Positions 7,134-16,550 of a stretch of 46,596 bases of DNA are shown in pieces (position 1 is the first letter of the stretch; the number at the start of each line of letters is the position of its first letter). The translations under genes were made by a program, and so were the position numbers. The notes under the pieces were generated by a model. That model ran no database searches. It was given only the letters and a program-made list of their open reading frames with translations, and had not been told where the DNA came from. Source of the DNA: CAYWJT01 sp964458655 (GTDB lineage: Bacteria; Acidobacteriota; Aminicenantia; Aminicenantales; Saccharicenantaceae); contig CAYWJT010000017.1 of the NCBI GenBank assembly GCA_964458655.1, forward strand, positions 1 to 46,596, given 5' to 3'.

Positions 7134-9893
7134 ATGAAAAAATTCCTGATCACAGCCATGGTGCTGTGCCTCCTCGCACCGCTCGCGTTCTCGCAGTCGC
7201 GCGAAACCGGCGCCATCCGCGGCACGGTCGCTGACGACCAGGGCAGCCCGCTGCCGGGCGTCAACGTGACGCTCTCCGGGCCGGCCATCATGGGCATCAG
7301 GACCTTCGTCACGGAAGCCAACGGCGAATTCCGCTTCCCGGCCCTTCCGCCCGGCGTCTACCAGGTGAAGGCCGAGCTGCAGGGGTTCGGCACGGTCGTC
7401 CGCGAGAACATCCGGCTTTCGACGACGTCCACCCTGACGGTCGACATCCAGCTTAAGCCGGCTGCGGTGGAAGAGGAAGTGACAGTCATCGCCAAGTCGC
7501 CGACGGTCGACGTCAAGTCCACCGAGACGGCTTCGGTCACGCTGGCCAACGAGATCCTGAGGAACATACCCTACAACCAGTTCACGGCCGACATCGTCAA
7601 CCTGGCGCCCGGCGTCACCAATAACGTCGCCTACGGCGCCTCGCAGAACACCGGCATCGCCTACACCATGGACGGCGTCAACGTCGCCGACCCGGAAGCC
7701 GGCTCGGCCTGGGTCTTCTCCGACCACAATATCGTCGAGGAAGCCAAGGTCATGGGCGTCGGCCTGCCGGCCGAATACGGCAACTTCACCGGCGTCATCT
7801 TCAACATCGTCACCAAGTCCGGCGGCAACAACTTCTCCGGCCACTTCGAGTTCAACTTCCAGGGCAAGAAGACCGACAAGTTCCTCGGCCTCAAGGGCAT
7901 CTGGGCGACATCCAACAACCAGGCCTACGCCGAGGATTTCCCGGAGATAACGTCGCCGCTGACCGCCCTGTTCGACCTCAACGCCCATCTCGGCGGCCCC
8001 ATCATCAAGGACAAGCTCTGGTTCTACGTCGGCCTCCAGTACTACAGGTCGCGCAACTTCCCGACCGGCTTCCCCGAGGCCGTCGACTACAAGCAGCCGA
8101 GAAGCTTCCTCAAGCTGTCGTCGCAGCTGACGCCCAGCCTTAACGTCGTCGGCTCGATTCAGATCGACACCTATAACGGCATAAACCGCGATTCGGGCGC
8201 GACCGTCTCCCCGGAAGCCACGGTCACCCAGAAATCCCCCGAGATCGTCGGCAACTTCAGCCTGACCAAGACCCTCGGCTCCAAAACGTTCTTCGACCTC
8301 AAGGCCGCCTATTTCTGGGGCTATTACTACCTCGACCCGGAGACCGGTCCTGACACCTACATGCATTTCGACCTGGGAGATAATTTCCGCTACGACAGCG
8401 CCGGTTACTTCTTCTACGCCGACCGGACCCGCTTCCAGGCCAACGCCAGCCTGTCCCACTACGTGGAAGACTTCATCTCCGGTTCGCACGACTTCAAGTT
8501 CGGGGCCGAGTTCGAGCGCTCCACGGTCCGTAACCGCTACGGCATGACGGGCACCGGAGGGGACCTCGGCGACCACATCCAGTACTACGACTACTACGGC
8601 TATCCCTATCTCGCTTACCAGTACGCCGGCTACGACACCAACACCCGCTACACCAGGATCGAGGCCTTCGTCCAGGATTCCTGGCAGATCACAAAGAGGC
8701 TCAACATCAACGCCGGCCTGCGCTTCAGTCAGTTCTGGGGCCAGGTCAAGGGCGTGCCGGGCAACGTCTACACCAACTCCAGGCTCGCTCCCCGCATCGG
8801 CTTCACCTTCGACCTGCTGGGCGACAAGAGCACCATCTTCAAGGCCCATTATGGCCAGTTCACCGAAGCCATGCTATCGAGCTACCACGACCGGATGAAC
8901 CCCGCCTCCGCCTACAGCGATTACGTCAGCTATTACTACGACTACGACTACGAAGAATGGGTGGAGTTCGAGCGCGTCGTCCACGAGCAGCTTTACAGCA
9001 TGGACCCCGACATCAAGCACCCTTACATGGAGCAGATCACCTTCAGCCTGGAACGGGAGCTGTTCAAGGACGCCTCCTTCGGCATCAGCTACATCAACCG
9101 CAAGTGGAAGAACATCATCGGTCCGGTCGACCGGGCGGCTGATTACGAGCCATACACGGTCAACGTCCCCGACCACGGGCCCTACACCATCTACCAGAGA
9201 ACGAGTGAGACTGTTGGCGACTACGACTACTTGATCACCAACCTGGCCAAGGCCTACGCCGACGGCTACCCCTGGATCCTCGCTCAACCCTACAGAAAGT
9301 ACGAGGGCGTCGAGTTCCTGTTCAACAAGCGCTTCTCGAACAGGTGGCAGGTGCTGGCTTCCTACACCTACGGCCGGGCCATGGGGACCATCGACAACGG
9401 CTTCGCCGACGACATCGGCTACGGCGGCGCCACCTACGACCCGAACTTCTGGATAAACGGCGACGGCCACTCGACCTACGACCCGACCCACATGGTCAAG
9501 ATCCAGGGCACCTACCAGATCCCCTGGGTCGAGGTCGCCTTCAACGTTTACTTCCGGAGCATCACGGGCGACGCCTGGACCGCGCGCTACCGGTCGTCCC
9601 GGCTCAACCAGGGCCGCGTCACGTTCTTCATCGAACCGCGCGGCTCCAGCCACTACCCGACCCAGAACATCCTCGACCTCAGGCTCGAGAAGATCTTCAC
9701 CTTCGCCCAGAAATACCGGCTGGGCCTCATGCTCGACATCTTCAACCTGTTCAACGCCGACACCATCACCTCCTGGGGCACGCGCTACAACTACGACTGG
9801 TTCTCGAGCGGCTGGGAATCCACCAGCGGGCATCAGCTCTACGGCATCGTCCGGCCTAGACAGGCCAGGGTCGGCATCCGGTTGATCTTCTAA
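7134..9893 (+). CDS. TonB-dependent receptor-like outer-membrane protein
   Basis: 919 residues, same plan as the left-edge receptor but clearly diverged. Signal peptide about 1-20 (MKKFLITAMVLCLLAPLAFS); carboxypeptidase-regulatory-like domain about 24-108 (GTVADDQGSPLPGVNVTL); plug-like region about 112-235 with YTMDGVNVADP and NIVTKSGGNNFSG; beta-barrel to the C-terminus RVGIRLIF. Many Tyr/Asp-rich stretches lie in predicted loops. This is probably a TonB-energised transporter for a large ligand; no TonB box is obvious and the ligand is unknown. The ATG has AAAGGAGGT (7121-7129) just ahead. It is transcribed from the sigma-54 promoter at 6993-7009 and ended by a strong terminator at 9928-9961, so it is a single-gene unit. 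Confidence 0.93.
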   Translation: MKKFLITAMVLCLLAPLAFSQSRETGAIRGTVADDQGSPLPGVNVTLSGPAIMGIRTFVTEANGEFRFPALPPGVYQVKAELQGFGTVVRENIRLSTTSTLTVDIQLKPAAVEEEVTVIAKSPTVDVKSTETASVTLANEILRNIPYNQFTADIVNLAPGVTNNVAYGASQNTGIAYTMDGVNVADPEAGSAWVFSDHNIVEEAKVMGVGLPAEYGNFTGVIFNIVTKSGGNNFSGHFEFNFQGKKTDKFLGLKGIWATSNNQAYAEDFPEITSPLTALFDLNAHLGGPIIKDKLWFYVGLQYYRSRNFPTGFPEAVDYKQPRSFLKLSSQLTPSLNVVGSIQIDTYNGINRDSGATVSPEATVTQKSPEIVGNFSLTKTLGSKTFFDLKAAYFWGYYYLDPETGPDTYMHFDLGDNFRYDSAGYFFYADRTRFQANASLSHYVEDFISGSHDFKFGAEFERSTVRNRYGMTGTGGDLGDHIQYYDYYGYPYLAYQYAGYDTNTRYTRIEAFVQDSWQITKRLNINAGLRFSQFWGQVKGVPGNVYTNSRLAPRIGFTFDLLGDKSTIFKAHYGQFTEAMLSSYHDRMNPASAYSDYVSYYYDYDYEEWVEFERVVHEQLYSMDPDIKHPYMEQITFSLERELFKDASFGISYINRKWKNIIGPVDRAADYEPYTVNVPDHGPYTIYQRTSETVGDYDYLITNLAKAYADGYPWILAQPYRKYEGVEFLFNKRFSNRWQVLASYTYGRAMGTIDNGFADDIGYGGATYDPNFWINGDGHSTYDPTHMVKIQGTYQIPWVEVAFNVYFRSITGDAWTARYRSSRLNQGRVTFFIEPRGSSHYPTQNILDLRLEKIFTFAQKYRLGLMLDIFNLFNADTITSWGTRYNYDWFSSGWESTSGHQLYGIVRPRQARVGIRLIF

Positions 9894-9927
9894 GCGGGCC
9901 TTCCCCTGGGACTGCGTCAGTTCCCGA

Positions 9928-9961
9928 GGGGCGGCGGGGCGAACCCGCCGCCCCTTTTTTT
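9928..9961 (+). terminator. Intrinsic terminator of the right receptor gene
   Basis: GGGGCGGCGGG, loop GCGAA, CCCGCCGCCCC, then seven T. An 11-bp perfect GC stem starting 34 bases past the stop codon. Confidence 0.95.
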
Positions 9962-10084
9962 ATATGGGGACAGTTTACTCATTCACCCTATTTCTTTAAT
10001 TCAGTTGATCGGCCTTCACGGTCGCTTTAGTGTCGCGAGCCCGATCGGGCCCGCCTCGCAGCCGTCGCGCCCGCCGTACCCGTG

Positions 10085-10104
10085 TGGTAGAATATAGAGC
10101 CGTG
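10085..10104 (+). promoter_or_regulatory. Extended -10 promoter next to a GTG start
   Basis: TG-G-TAGAAT (10085-10093) resembles an extended -10 element. No good -35 hexamer is visible. The start of transcription would fall at about 10100-10102, on or just before the GTG at 10102, which has no Shine-Dalgarno. This suggests a leaderless or near-leaderless message. Confidence 0.45.
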
Positions 10105-12441
10105 AGACGCCGCACGCGTAAAACAAAGCATATCCGGGCGCTGAGCCTGTGCCTGCCCATAGCCCTGACCGCCGTCACGCTCGTCGCGGCCTCCTGCCGG
10201 CGGCCGGACTTCGCCGGCCTGCGCGCCGGCAAGAGCTTCAACGTCATCCTCGTCACGGTCGACACTCTCCGGGCCGACCGCCTCGGCTGCTACGGCTTCT
10301 CGCCCGACATCACGCCGGCCATGGACCTTTTCGCCTCGAAAGGCGTCCTGTTCGAGCGCTGTATCGCCCAGACGCCGCTGACCCTCCCCTCGCATGTCAC
10401 CATCCTCACCGGCACCCTGCCCATCCACCACGGCGTCCGCGACAACGGCGGCTTCGTCGTGCCTTCGAGCCTGGTCACCATGGCCGAGGCCTTCAAGGCC
10501 AAAGGCTACGAGACCGCGGCCTTCGTCTCGGCCTACGTCCTGGACTCCAAATGGGGCCTCAACCAGGGGTTCGACTACTACTTCGACCGCTTCGACCTCG
10601 GCCGCTACGAGAAGATCTCCCTAGGGGAGGTCCAGCGGCGGGCCGACGAGACCATAGACGAGGCCCTGGCCTGGCTGGAAAAGAAAAAGGCCGGGAAATT
10701 CTTCGCCTGGGTCCATCTTTACGACCCGCACACTCCTTACGCGCCGCCCGAACCTTACAAGACCCGCTTCAGCGACCGGCCCTACCTCGGCGAGGTCGCC
10801 TACACCGACAGCCAGCTCCAACGTCTCTGGGACTTCCTGGAACGAGAGGGGCTCACCGAGAATCTCTTCCTCATCTTCGCTTCCGACCACGGCGAGAGCC
10901 TGGGCGAGCACGGCGAGACCACCCACGGTTTCTTCGTCTACCAGGCCGCGCTCCACGTGCCGCTCATCGTCGTGACGCCTTTCGCGAAGCTCCGCGGCCG
11001 GAGGGCTGCCGACGTCGTATCGCTCGCCGACGTGATGCCGACCGTCTGCGACATGGCCGGCGTGCCGGCGCCCGCCGAGGTCCAGGGCCGGAGCCTCGTG
11101 CCGCTGTTCTTCGGCCGCGGGCGGACGGACGACAGGCTGGCCTACTCCGAAACCTATTACCCGCGCTTCCATTACGGCTGGTCGGAGCTCAGGAGCTTCC
11201 AGGACGCCCGCTACAAGCTCATCCTGGCGCCGGTGCCGGAGCTCTACGACCTCAGCCGGGACCCGGGCGAAGAGAGGAACCTGGTCTACTTGGAGAGGAA
11301 GGTCTTCGAGAGCATGTCGGCCCGGGCGGCCGAGGTCGAGAAGCTGGCCGGCGCCAACGCCCTTGAGGCCGATTTAGGCCGGGTCGACGAGGATACGCGC
11401 GAGCGGCTGGCCGCCCTCGGCTACATCGGTTCCTTCATCGACCAGTCGAAGCTCGCCGGCAGGAAGCTGGCCGACCCCAAGGAGAAAATAGGCGTCTTCA
11501 ACGAGATCTCGAAGGCCCGCGAGGCCGGCCTCGGCGACGACGAGGCCCAGGCCGTCGCCGCCTTGAGGAAAATCGTCGAGGAGGACCCGACCATAAGCGA
11601 CGCCCACTTCGCCCTGGGCAACGTCTATTTCAAGGCCCGCCGGTTCGAGGAGGCCGTCGGCGCCTTCAGCCGTTCGCTCGAGCTCAAGCCCGACGACAGC
11701 TTCACCGTCATCAACATCGCCAACTGCTACCTGGGCCTGAGGCGGCCCGAGGAGGCCGAGCGCTTCGTCCTCGATTACCTGAAGAAAGGCTTCGACGACC
11801 CCCAGCTCTACTATCTGCTCGGCAACCTGAGCGTCCACCGCGAAAGATGGGACCAGGCCCTGGCTTATTTCGATGAATGCCTCAAGAGGAACCCGCAGTC
11901 GGCCGCGGCCCACAACGCCGCGGCGGCCGTCTGCCTGACCCGGGACGACGCGGCCTGCGCCGAAGCGCACCTCGAGGCCGCCATGGCCCTCAACCCCAAA
12001 CTGCTCAACGTGCGTTACAACCTGGCCCAGCTCAGGGAGAAGCAAGGTCGGCCGGCCGAAGCGGTGGAGCTCTACCGGCAGGAAATCGCCGACTCGCCCA
12101 GCAACTACAAGGCCCTCTACAACCTGGCCCGGCTCTACCGGATCATGGGCCGGCCGGACGAGGAGCTCGAGGCCCTGGAGAAGGCCGTCGCGGCCAACCC
12201 GGAGTTCCCGCTGAGCTACTTCTTCCTGGCCAGGAACCTTCTCAACCGGGGCCGGGACCTGGAAAGGGCCGTCGACCTGGTCAACAAGGGCCTGGAGCTC
12301 AAGCCCGACAGGGCCAACTTGCCGCTGGCCTATTTCCTGCTGGCCGACCTCTACAACCGCCTCGGCGACGACGCCCGGTCGCTCGACTACGCCAGGAAGG
12401 GCCGGGAGCTGGCGGCCGAAGCCGGCTCGCGCCGCGACTGA
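10102..12441 (+). CDS. Sulfatase-fold hydrolase with TPR tail (lipoprotein-like)
   Basis: 779 residues from the GTG at 10102. The N-terminus carries a hydrophobic segment ending TLVAASC, which may be a lipoprotein signal, though the -3 residue is Ala. Residues about 45-400 are an alkaline-phosphatase-superfamily/sulfatase domain: NVILVTVDTLRADRLGCYG with metal-binding Asp, TLPSHVTILTG, and ASDHGESLGEHG. The position of the formylglycine Cys/Ser is Thr94, and the following Arg is His, so a classical sulfatase mechanism is unlikely; Thr is the nucleophile in phosphotransferase and phosphodiesterase relatives. About 480-775 are TPR repeats. The substrate is unknown. An upstream ATG at 10030 is in frame but would precede a promoter-like element and destroy the signal sequence. 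A paralogue lies convergently at 12792-15032. Confidence 0.85.
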   Translation: MRRRTRKTKHIRALSLCLPIALTAVTLVAASCRRPDFAGLRAGKSFNVILVTVDTLRADRLGCYGFSPDITPAMDLFASKGVLFERCIAQTPLTLPSHVTILTGTLPIHHGVRDNGGFVVPSSLVTMAEAFKAKGYETAAFVSAYVLDSKWGLNQGFDYYFDRFDLGRYEKISLGEVQRRADETIDEALAWLEKKKAGKFFAWVHLYDPHTPYAPPEPYKTRFSDRPYLGEVAYTDSQLQRLWDFLEREGLTENLFLIFASDHGESLGEHGETTHGFFVYQAALHVPLIVVTPFAKLRGRRAADVVSLADVMPTVCDMAGVPAPAEVQGRSLVPLFFGRGRTDDRLAYSETYYPRFHYGWSELRSFQDARYKLILAPVPELYDLSRDPGEERNLVYLERKVFESMSARAAEVEKLAGANALEADLGRVDEDTRERLAALGYIGSFIDQSKLAGRKLADPKEKIGVFNEISKAREAGLGDDEAQAVAALRKIVEEDPTISDAHFALGNVYFKARRFEEAVGAFSRSLELKPDDSFTVINIANCYLGLRRPEEAERFVLDYLKKGFDDPQLYYLLGNLSVHRERWDQALAYFDECLKRNPQSAAAHNAAAAVCLTRDDAACAEAHLEAAMALNPKLLNVRYNLAQLREKQGRPAEAVELYRQEIADSPSNYKALYNLARLYRIMGRPDEELEALEKAVAANPEFPLSYFFLARNLLNRGRDLERAVDLVNKGLELKPDRANLPLAYFLLADLYNRLGDDARSLDYARKGRELAAEAGSRRD

Positions 12442-12791
12442 CGGACGGCTGTGCCGGCGTGGCGTCGGCAAGCGCGTCGTGGAAGCATACTTTCCACGCG
12501 GATATATCGCGCCTCGTCCGCTGACCGCACTTGTTGGCGCGAAAATGCTCCTCCGCCGGCAGCAAAGCCGCGAAAGATGGGATGCCCCTCCGCGCCGCCT
12601 GCCCCATGTCATAGGCACCCCGTTTCCGCTGAATCCGGAACGGCCAAGTTCGGCACTGGGCCGAAGGTGCGCGGGGTCGTTAAATCAAATCGCGTTCAAC
12701 CCGGCAGGCTCAGTCCGCGAGAAAACGGCCGCGCCGCGTCCCTTTCCGGGACGGAATAAAGCGGCCGTCGAGATGAATGCTTTTCGGCCCC
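12442..12791. other. Intergenic region between convergent sulfatase/TPR genes
   Basis: 350 bases. I recognise no gene. A small inverted repeat CGTCCC/GGGACG (12737-12753) and GTGGAA/TTCCAC near 12480 are present, but neither has a T-run, so neither is a convincing terminator. Confidence 0.5.
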
Positions 12792-15032
12792 CTACTTCAG
12801 AAGCTCCCTGAGCCGGGCCAGCTCCGACCGCGCCTTGGCCACGGTCCCCGGGTCCTCGCCGCGCGCGTCGGCCAGGTAGGACTCGAGCGCCCGGGCGGCG
12901 TCGCCAAGGCGGCCTTTCTCGCGGTAAGACAGGGCCAGGTTCAGGTAAGCCTTGGGCGCCGGCCGCTTCGAAACGGCCTTTTCCAGCTCGGCGATGGCCA
13001 GGTCGTGTTCCCCGCTGATGCTGTGGGCGATGCCCAGGTTCTGCAGGTAGAAGTAGTTGTCCGGGAAGTCGCGGACCAGCCCGGCGTAGACCTCGGCGGC
13101 TTCCTTGAGCCGGTGGCCGCGGGCCAGGTTCTCGGCGTAACTCAAGCGCAGGAACTCGTTTTCCGGCTCGACCGTCAGGGCCTTTTCCAGGGAAGCGACG
13201 GCGTCGTCGAACCGGCCCCAGGACTCGTAGACCATGGCCGAGGCCACTAGGGCGTCGAAGTTGGCGGGGTTCACGGCCAAAGCCTGTTGCATCGCCTCCA
13301 AGGCCTCGGCGGCGCGGCCCATGACAAGATAGGTGTGGCCGAGACGGGACAGGAGCAGGTCCGACCCGGGCACGGCTTCCAGCCCTTTCTGGAGCGTCGC
13401 GACCGCGGCCTCGAACTTCTTCTGCATGCCCTGGACGCGGGCCAGGTTGATGTAGCTCGAGGCGACGTCGGGCGCGAACGGCAGCAGCTTGAGGAAGGCC
13501 TGCTCGGCGCCGGCGAAATCCCCCCTCAGCTCTAGGCCGGCCGCCTCCTGGAAGAGCTTGAGCTCCTCCAGCCTGTCCTTGGGGTCCGGCCTCTCCCCGG
13601 AATCCCGACCGCCGGCGAACTGGACATAGCCGAGCGAGCGGAGGCGCTCCTGCTCGGCCGCGGTCAGCGCGCGGCTGCCTGAAGGCGCGCCGGCAGCCCG
13701 CTTTAGCATCGCTTCCAACCGCGACCTCAAGTCGGCCGCCCGGCCGCCTTCCGACCGGACGAGGTTCTTTTCCTCGGCGGGGTCGTTCCTGAGGTCGTAG
13801 AGCTCAGGCTTGGGGGCCTGGATGTATTTCCAGCCTCTCGAAAGGACGCCGACCAGCTCCGACCAGCCGTAGTTCTCGCGCGGATAGAAAGTTTCAAGAT
13901 AGATGTCGGCGGGCGGCACCTTTTTACCGCGGAGCGCCGGGGCCAGGCTGCGGCCGTCGAGGGCTGAAGCCGGCTTGACCCCCAGAAGGTCCAGGACTGT
14001 CGGCGTGATGTCGACCAAGCCGATTTCGCCCGGAACGGCGAGGCCGCGCGGCAGGCCCGGGCCGCTGACGATAAAGGGGACGCGGAGCGACATCTCGTAG
14101 AGGAAAAGGCCGTGCCCCTCCTCGACCTTCTCGCCGAAGGCCTCGCCGTGGTCGCCGGCCGCGACGATCAGGGTCCGGTCGAGCAGACCCTCGCTCTCCA
14201 GGAGCCGGACGAGCTCGCCGACATACTTGTCCATGAAGGCGACTTCGCCGTCGTACGGGTCGGCCCGGAATTCGCGGGCGTATTCCTCGGGCGGGTCGTA
14301 GGGGAAATGCGGGTCGTAGAAATGGACCCAGGCGAAGAAGCGGCCGCCGGCATGCTTCTCGAACCAGGCTTTGAAGGCGGCGAACACCCGGTCGGCCCTG
14401 CGCTCGGAATTGACCGGCTTGAAGGGCGCGGCCGGCTCGAAGACGTCGTCGTAGGCATCGAAGCCCTGGTCCAGCCCGAAGCGCGAATCGACCGAGAAGG
14501 AAGCCGCGAAGGCGGCCGTGGCGTAGCCCCGGGCCTTGAGGACCTCGGCTAGCGTAGTATGCCCAGGCGACAGGGCGTAATTGCCGTTGTTGTGGACGCC
14601 GTGGCGGTACGGGTTGAGGCCGGTCAGGATCGTCGCGTGCGAGGGAAGCGTGAGAGGCACCTCGCAGTAGGCGTTCTCGAAGCGGACGCCCCGTGCGGCC
14701 AGCGCGTCCAGGGCGGGAGTGCGTGCCGGCTTGTGGCCGTAGCAGCCGAGACGGTCGGCGCGCGTCGTGTCGAGCGTGATCAGGAGGACGTTGAGGTCCG
14801 CGGCCGGCCTGGGAGATCCGGCGCGGAAGAGCCTGCCGGAAAAGACGACCAGGAGCGGGACCGCCGCCAGCGCGACCGCGAGAACGGCGATGATGATCGA
14901 CCTGTTCTTCCGAGCGCCGGCCGACGCGAGGGAGCCTTTCTTCGAACCGGACGCGGTGACCTCCGTCGCGACCGTCGACTGTCCGGACGGCGCCGGGCCC
15001 GCGCTCCTGCGCCTGCGCTTCTTCCTGCTCAT
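12792..15032 (-). CDS. Membrane-anchored sulfatase-fold hydrolase with TPR tail
   Basis: 746 residues. A basic, flexible N-terminus (about 1-45) precedes one membrane helix (about 46-65, IIIAVLAVALAAVPLLVVF), so the protein is probably a type II inner-membrane protein facing the periplasm. Residues about 80-440 are a sulfatase-fold domain: LNVLLITLDTTRADRLGCYG, TLPSHATILTG and AAGDHGEAFGEKVEEGHG. As in the convergent paralogue, Thr128 replaces the formylglycine Cys/Ser and His replaces the Arg. About 490-735 are TPR repeats. A lone AAAGGA lies 9 bases before the ATG. Fused TPRs suggest docking to a partner; the substrate is unknown. The two paralogues differ most at the N-terminus (lipoprotein-like versus transmembrane anchor). 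Confidence 0.87.
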   Translation of the reverse strand: MSRKKRRRRSAGPAPSGQSTVATEVTASGSKKGSLASAGARKNRSIIIAVLAVALAAVPLLVVFSGRLFRAGSPRPAADLNVLLITLDTTRADRLGCYGHKPARTPALDALAARGVRFENAYCEVPLTLPSHATILTGLNPYRHGVHNNGNYALSPGHTTLAEVLKARGYATAAFAASFSVDSRFGLDQGFDAYDDVFEPAAPFKPVNSERRADRVFAAFKAWFEKHAGGRFFAWVHFYDPHFPYDPPEEYAREFRADPYDGEVAFMDKYVGELVRLLESEGLLDRTLIVAAGDHGEAFGEKVEEGHGLFLYEMSLRVPFIVSGPGLPRGLAVPGEIGLVDITPTVLDLLGVKPASALDGRSLAPALRGKKVPPADIYLETFYPRENYGWSELVGVLSRGWKYIQAPKPELYDLRNDPAEEKNLVRSEGGRAADLRSRLEAMLKRAAGAPSGSRALTAAEQERLRSLGYVQFAGGRDSGERPDPKDRLEELKLFQEAAGLELRGDFAGAEQAFLKLLPFAPDVASSYINLARVQGMQKKFEAAVATLQKGLEAVPGSDLLLSRLGHTYLVMGRAAEALEAMQQALAVNPANFDALVASAMVYESWGRFDDAVASLEKALTVEPENEFLRLSYAENLARGHRLKEAAEVYAGLVRDFPDNYFYLQNLGIAHSISGEHDLAIAELEKAVSKRPAPKAYLNLALSYREKGRLGDAARALESYLADARGEDPGTVAKARSELARLRELLK

Positions 15033-15202
15033 CGGTGGATTCCTTTCCGCCCAGCAACCGCTGCGGCTTTTCCATTATATATCGATTTGCGGCTTTTTTG
15101 GCCATGCCCTGCCGCGGCTCCGCGATGAGGAGCGCCTCAAAGGCGCCGGCCGCTTGCAAAGACCGCCGTGTTGGAATAGACTTGGCGATTGTAAAACCCA
15201 AA

Positions 15203-16498
15203 ATGAGATTCATAGCCGACCTGCACATACATTCGAAGTTCTCAAGAGCGACGTCGAAGGATATGGTCCTGGACTCGCTGGCCTGGTGGGCGGGCGTCAA
15301 GGGCATATCGCTGCTGGCCACGGGCGACTTCACCCATCCCGAATGGCTCTTCCTGATGAAGGAAAAGCTCGTGCCCGACGGCAGCGGCTTCCTGCGCTTC
15401 AAGAACGGCGTCCAGCCGCCCGAGCCGGCCCTGGCCGGGGCGCTCAGGCGGCCGGCCGCGGAAACGGCCTTCATCCTCTCGACCGAGCTCAGCTTCATCT
15501 ATTCCAAGGGCGGCAAGGTCCGCAAGATCCATGTTATGGTCCTGGCGCCGGACTTCGAGACGGTCGAGAAGATAAACGGCCGGCTGCAGGGCGTCGGCAA
15601 CCTCAGCTCCGACGGCCGGCCCATCCTGGGCCTGGATGCGCGGCTCTTCGCCCGGATGGCGGCCGAGATCTCGCCGCGCATCGTCCTCATGCCCTCGCAC
15701 ATCTGGACGCCGTGGTTCTCGCTTTTCGGGGCCAACTCCGGCTTCGACGCCATAGAGGAGTGCTTCGAGGAGATGACGCCTTTCATCTTCGCCCTGGAAA
15801 CAGGCCTGTCCTCCGACCCGGCCATGAACTGGCGCCTCTCGGCCCTGGACAGGTTCGCCCTCGTGTCCAACTCCGACGCCCACTCGCCCTCGAAGGTCGG
15901 CCGTGAGGCCAACGTCTTCGAGACGGAATTCAGCTACAGAGGCCTCGTGGACGCCCTCAAGAGCCGCGACCCGGCCAGGTTCCTCGAGACCATCGAATTC
16001 TTCCCCGAGGAAGGCAAGTACCATTACGACGGCCATCGCAAGTGCGGCGTCGTCTGCTCGCCGCGGGAAAGCCTCAAGACGAACAACCTCTGCCCGCGCT
16101 GCGGCAAGCCGCTGACGGTAGGCGTCCTGCACCGGGTCGAGGAGCTCGCCGACCGCGCGCCGGGCGAGGCGCCGGCCGGCCGCATACCGTTCCGCTACCT
16201 CATCCCGCTCAACGAGGTCATCGCCGACGCGCTCGGCAAGACGCCCGAATGCCAGTCGGTCTGGGACGTCTATTTCAAGCTCGTCCGCGAGTTCGGCAGC
16301 GAGTTCCGGGTCCTGACCGAAGTGCCCGCTTCGGAGATCGACCGCTTCGCGCCGGAAAGGGTCGGCCTGGGAATTGAACGCATGAGGCGCGGCGAGGTCA
16401 GGATCGAGCCCGGTCACGACGGCGAGTTCGGCAAGATCGAGCTTTTCGCCGGCGGCTCGGTCAGCGAAAGCGGCACCCCCCAGCTCTCGCTCTTTTAA
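15203..16498 (+). CDS. Endonuclease Q-like PHP-domain DNA repair nuclease
   Basis: 431 residues from the ATG at 15203, which begins MRFIADLHIHSKFSRATSK exactly where family members begin; upstream codons in the same frame look non-coding. The N-terminal PHP domain has H8 and H10 of the HxH metal motif, TGDFTHPEW and the NSDAHSPSK motif. A four-Cys zinc site follows (C281, C285, C297, C300). Together these match the EndoQ family (known from Thermococcales and a few bacteria), which cuts DNA 5' of deaminated bases such as uracil and hypoxanthine. No strong ribosome binding site is seen. It ends at a very strong hairpin terminator. It is transcribed divergently from the sulfatase/TPR gene. Family call is firm; activity is inferred. 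Confidence 0.85.
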   Translation: MRFIADLHIHSKFSRATSKDMVLDSLAWWAGVKGISLLATGDFTHPEWLFLMKEKLVPDGSGFLRFKNGVQPPEPALAGALRRPAAETAFILSTELSFIYSKGGKVRKIHVMVLAPDFETVEKINGRLQGVGNLSSDGRPILGLDARLFARMAAEISPRIVLMPSHIWTPWFSLFGANSGFDAIEECFEEMTPFIFALETGLSSDPAMNWRLSALDRFALVSNSDAHSPSKVGREANVFETEFSYRGLVDALKSRDPARFLETIEFFPEEGKYHYDGHRKCGVVCSPRESLKTNNLCPRCGKPLTVGVLHRVEELADRAPGEAPAGRIPFRYLIPLNEVIADALGKTPECQSVWDVYFKLVREFGSEFRVLTEVPASEIDRFAPERVGLGIERMRRGEVRIEPGHDGEFGKIELFAGGSVSESGTPQLSLF

Positions 16499-16505
16499 CG
16501 GGAAG

Positions 16506-16550
16506 AAAGAACGGGGGACAGGCTCCGAAGGGGCCTGTCCCCCGTTCTTT
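16506..16550 (+). terminator. 18-bp-stem terminator hairpin
   Basis: Perfect 18-bp stem (arms 16506-16523 and 16533-16550, core GGGGGACAGG) with a 9-base loop. The stem ends CGTTCTTT followed by TGTCC, so the U-tract is short and partly inside the stem. It starts 8 bases past the EndoQ-like stop codon. Confidence 0.75.

Noticed and set aside
12737..12753. Hairpin CGTCCC/GGGACG between the convergent sulfatase/TPR genes
   Set aside because: Short stem and no T-run on either strand; not called a terminator.
15171..15197. TTGGAA and TAAAAC as a promoter for the EndoQ-like gene
   Set aside because: The spacer is only 15 bases and both hexamers are weak.
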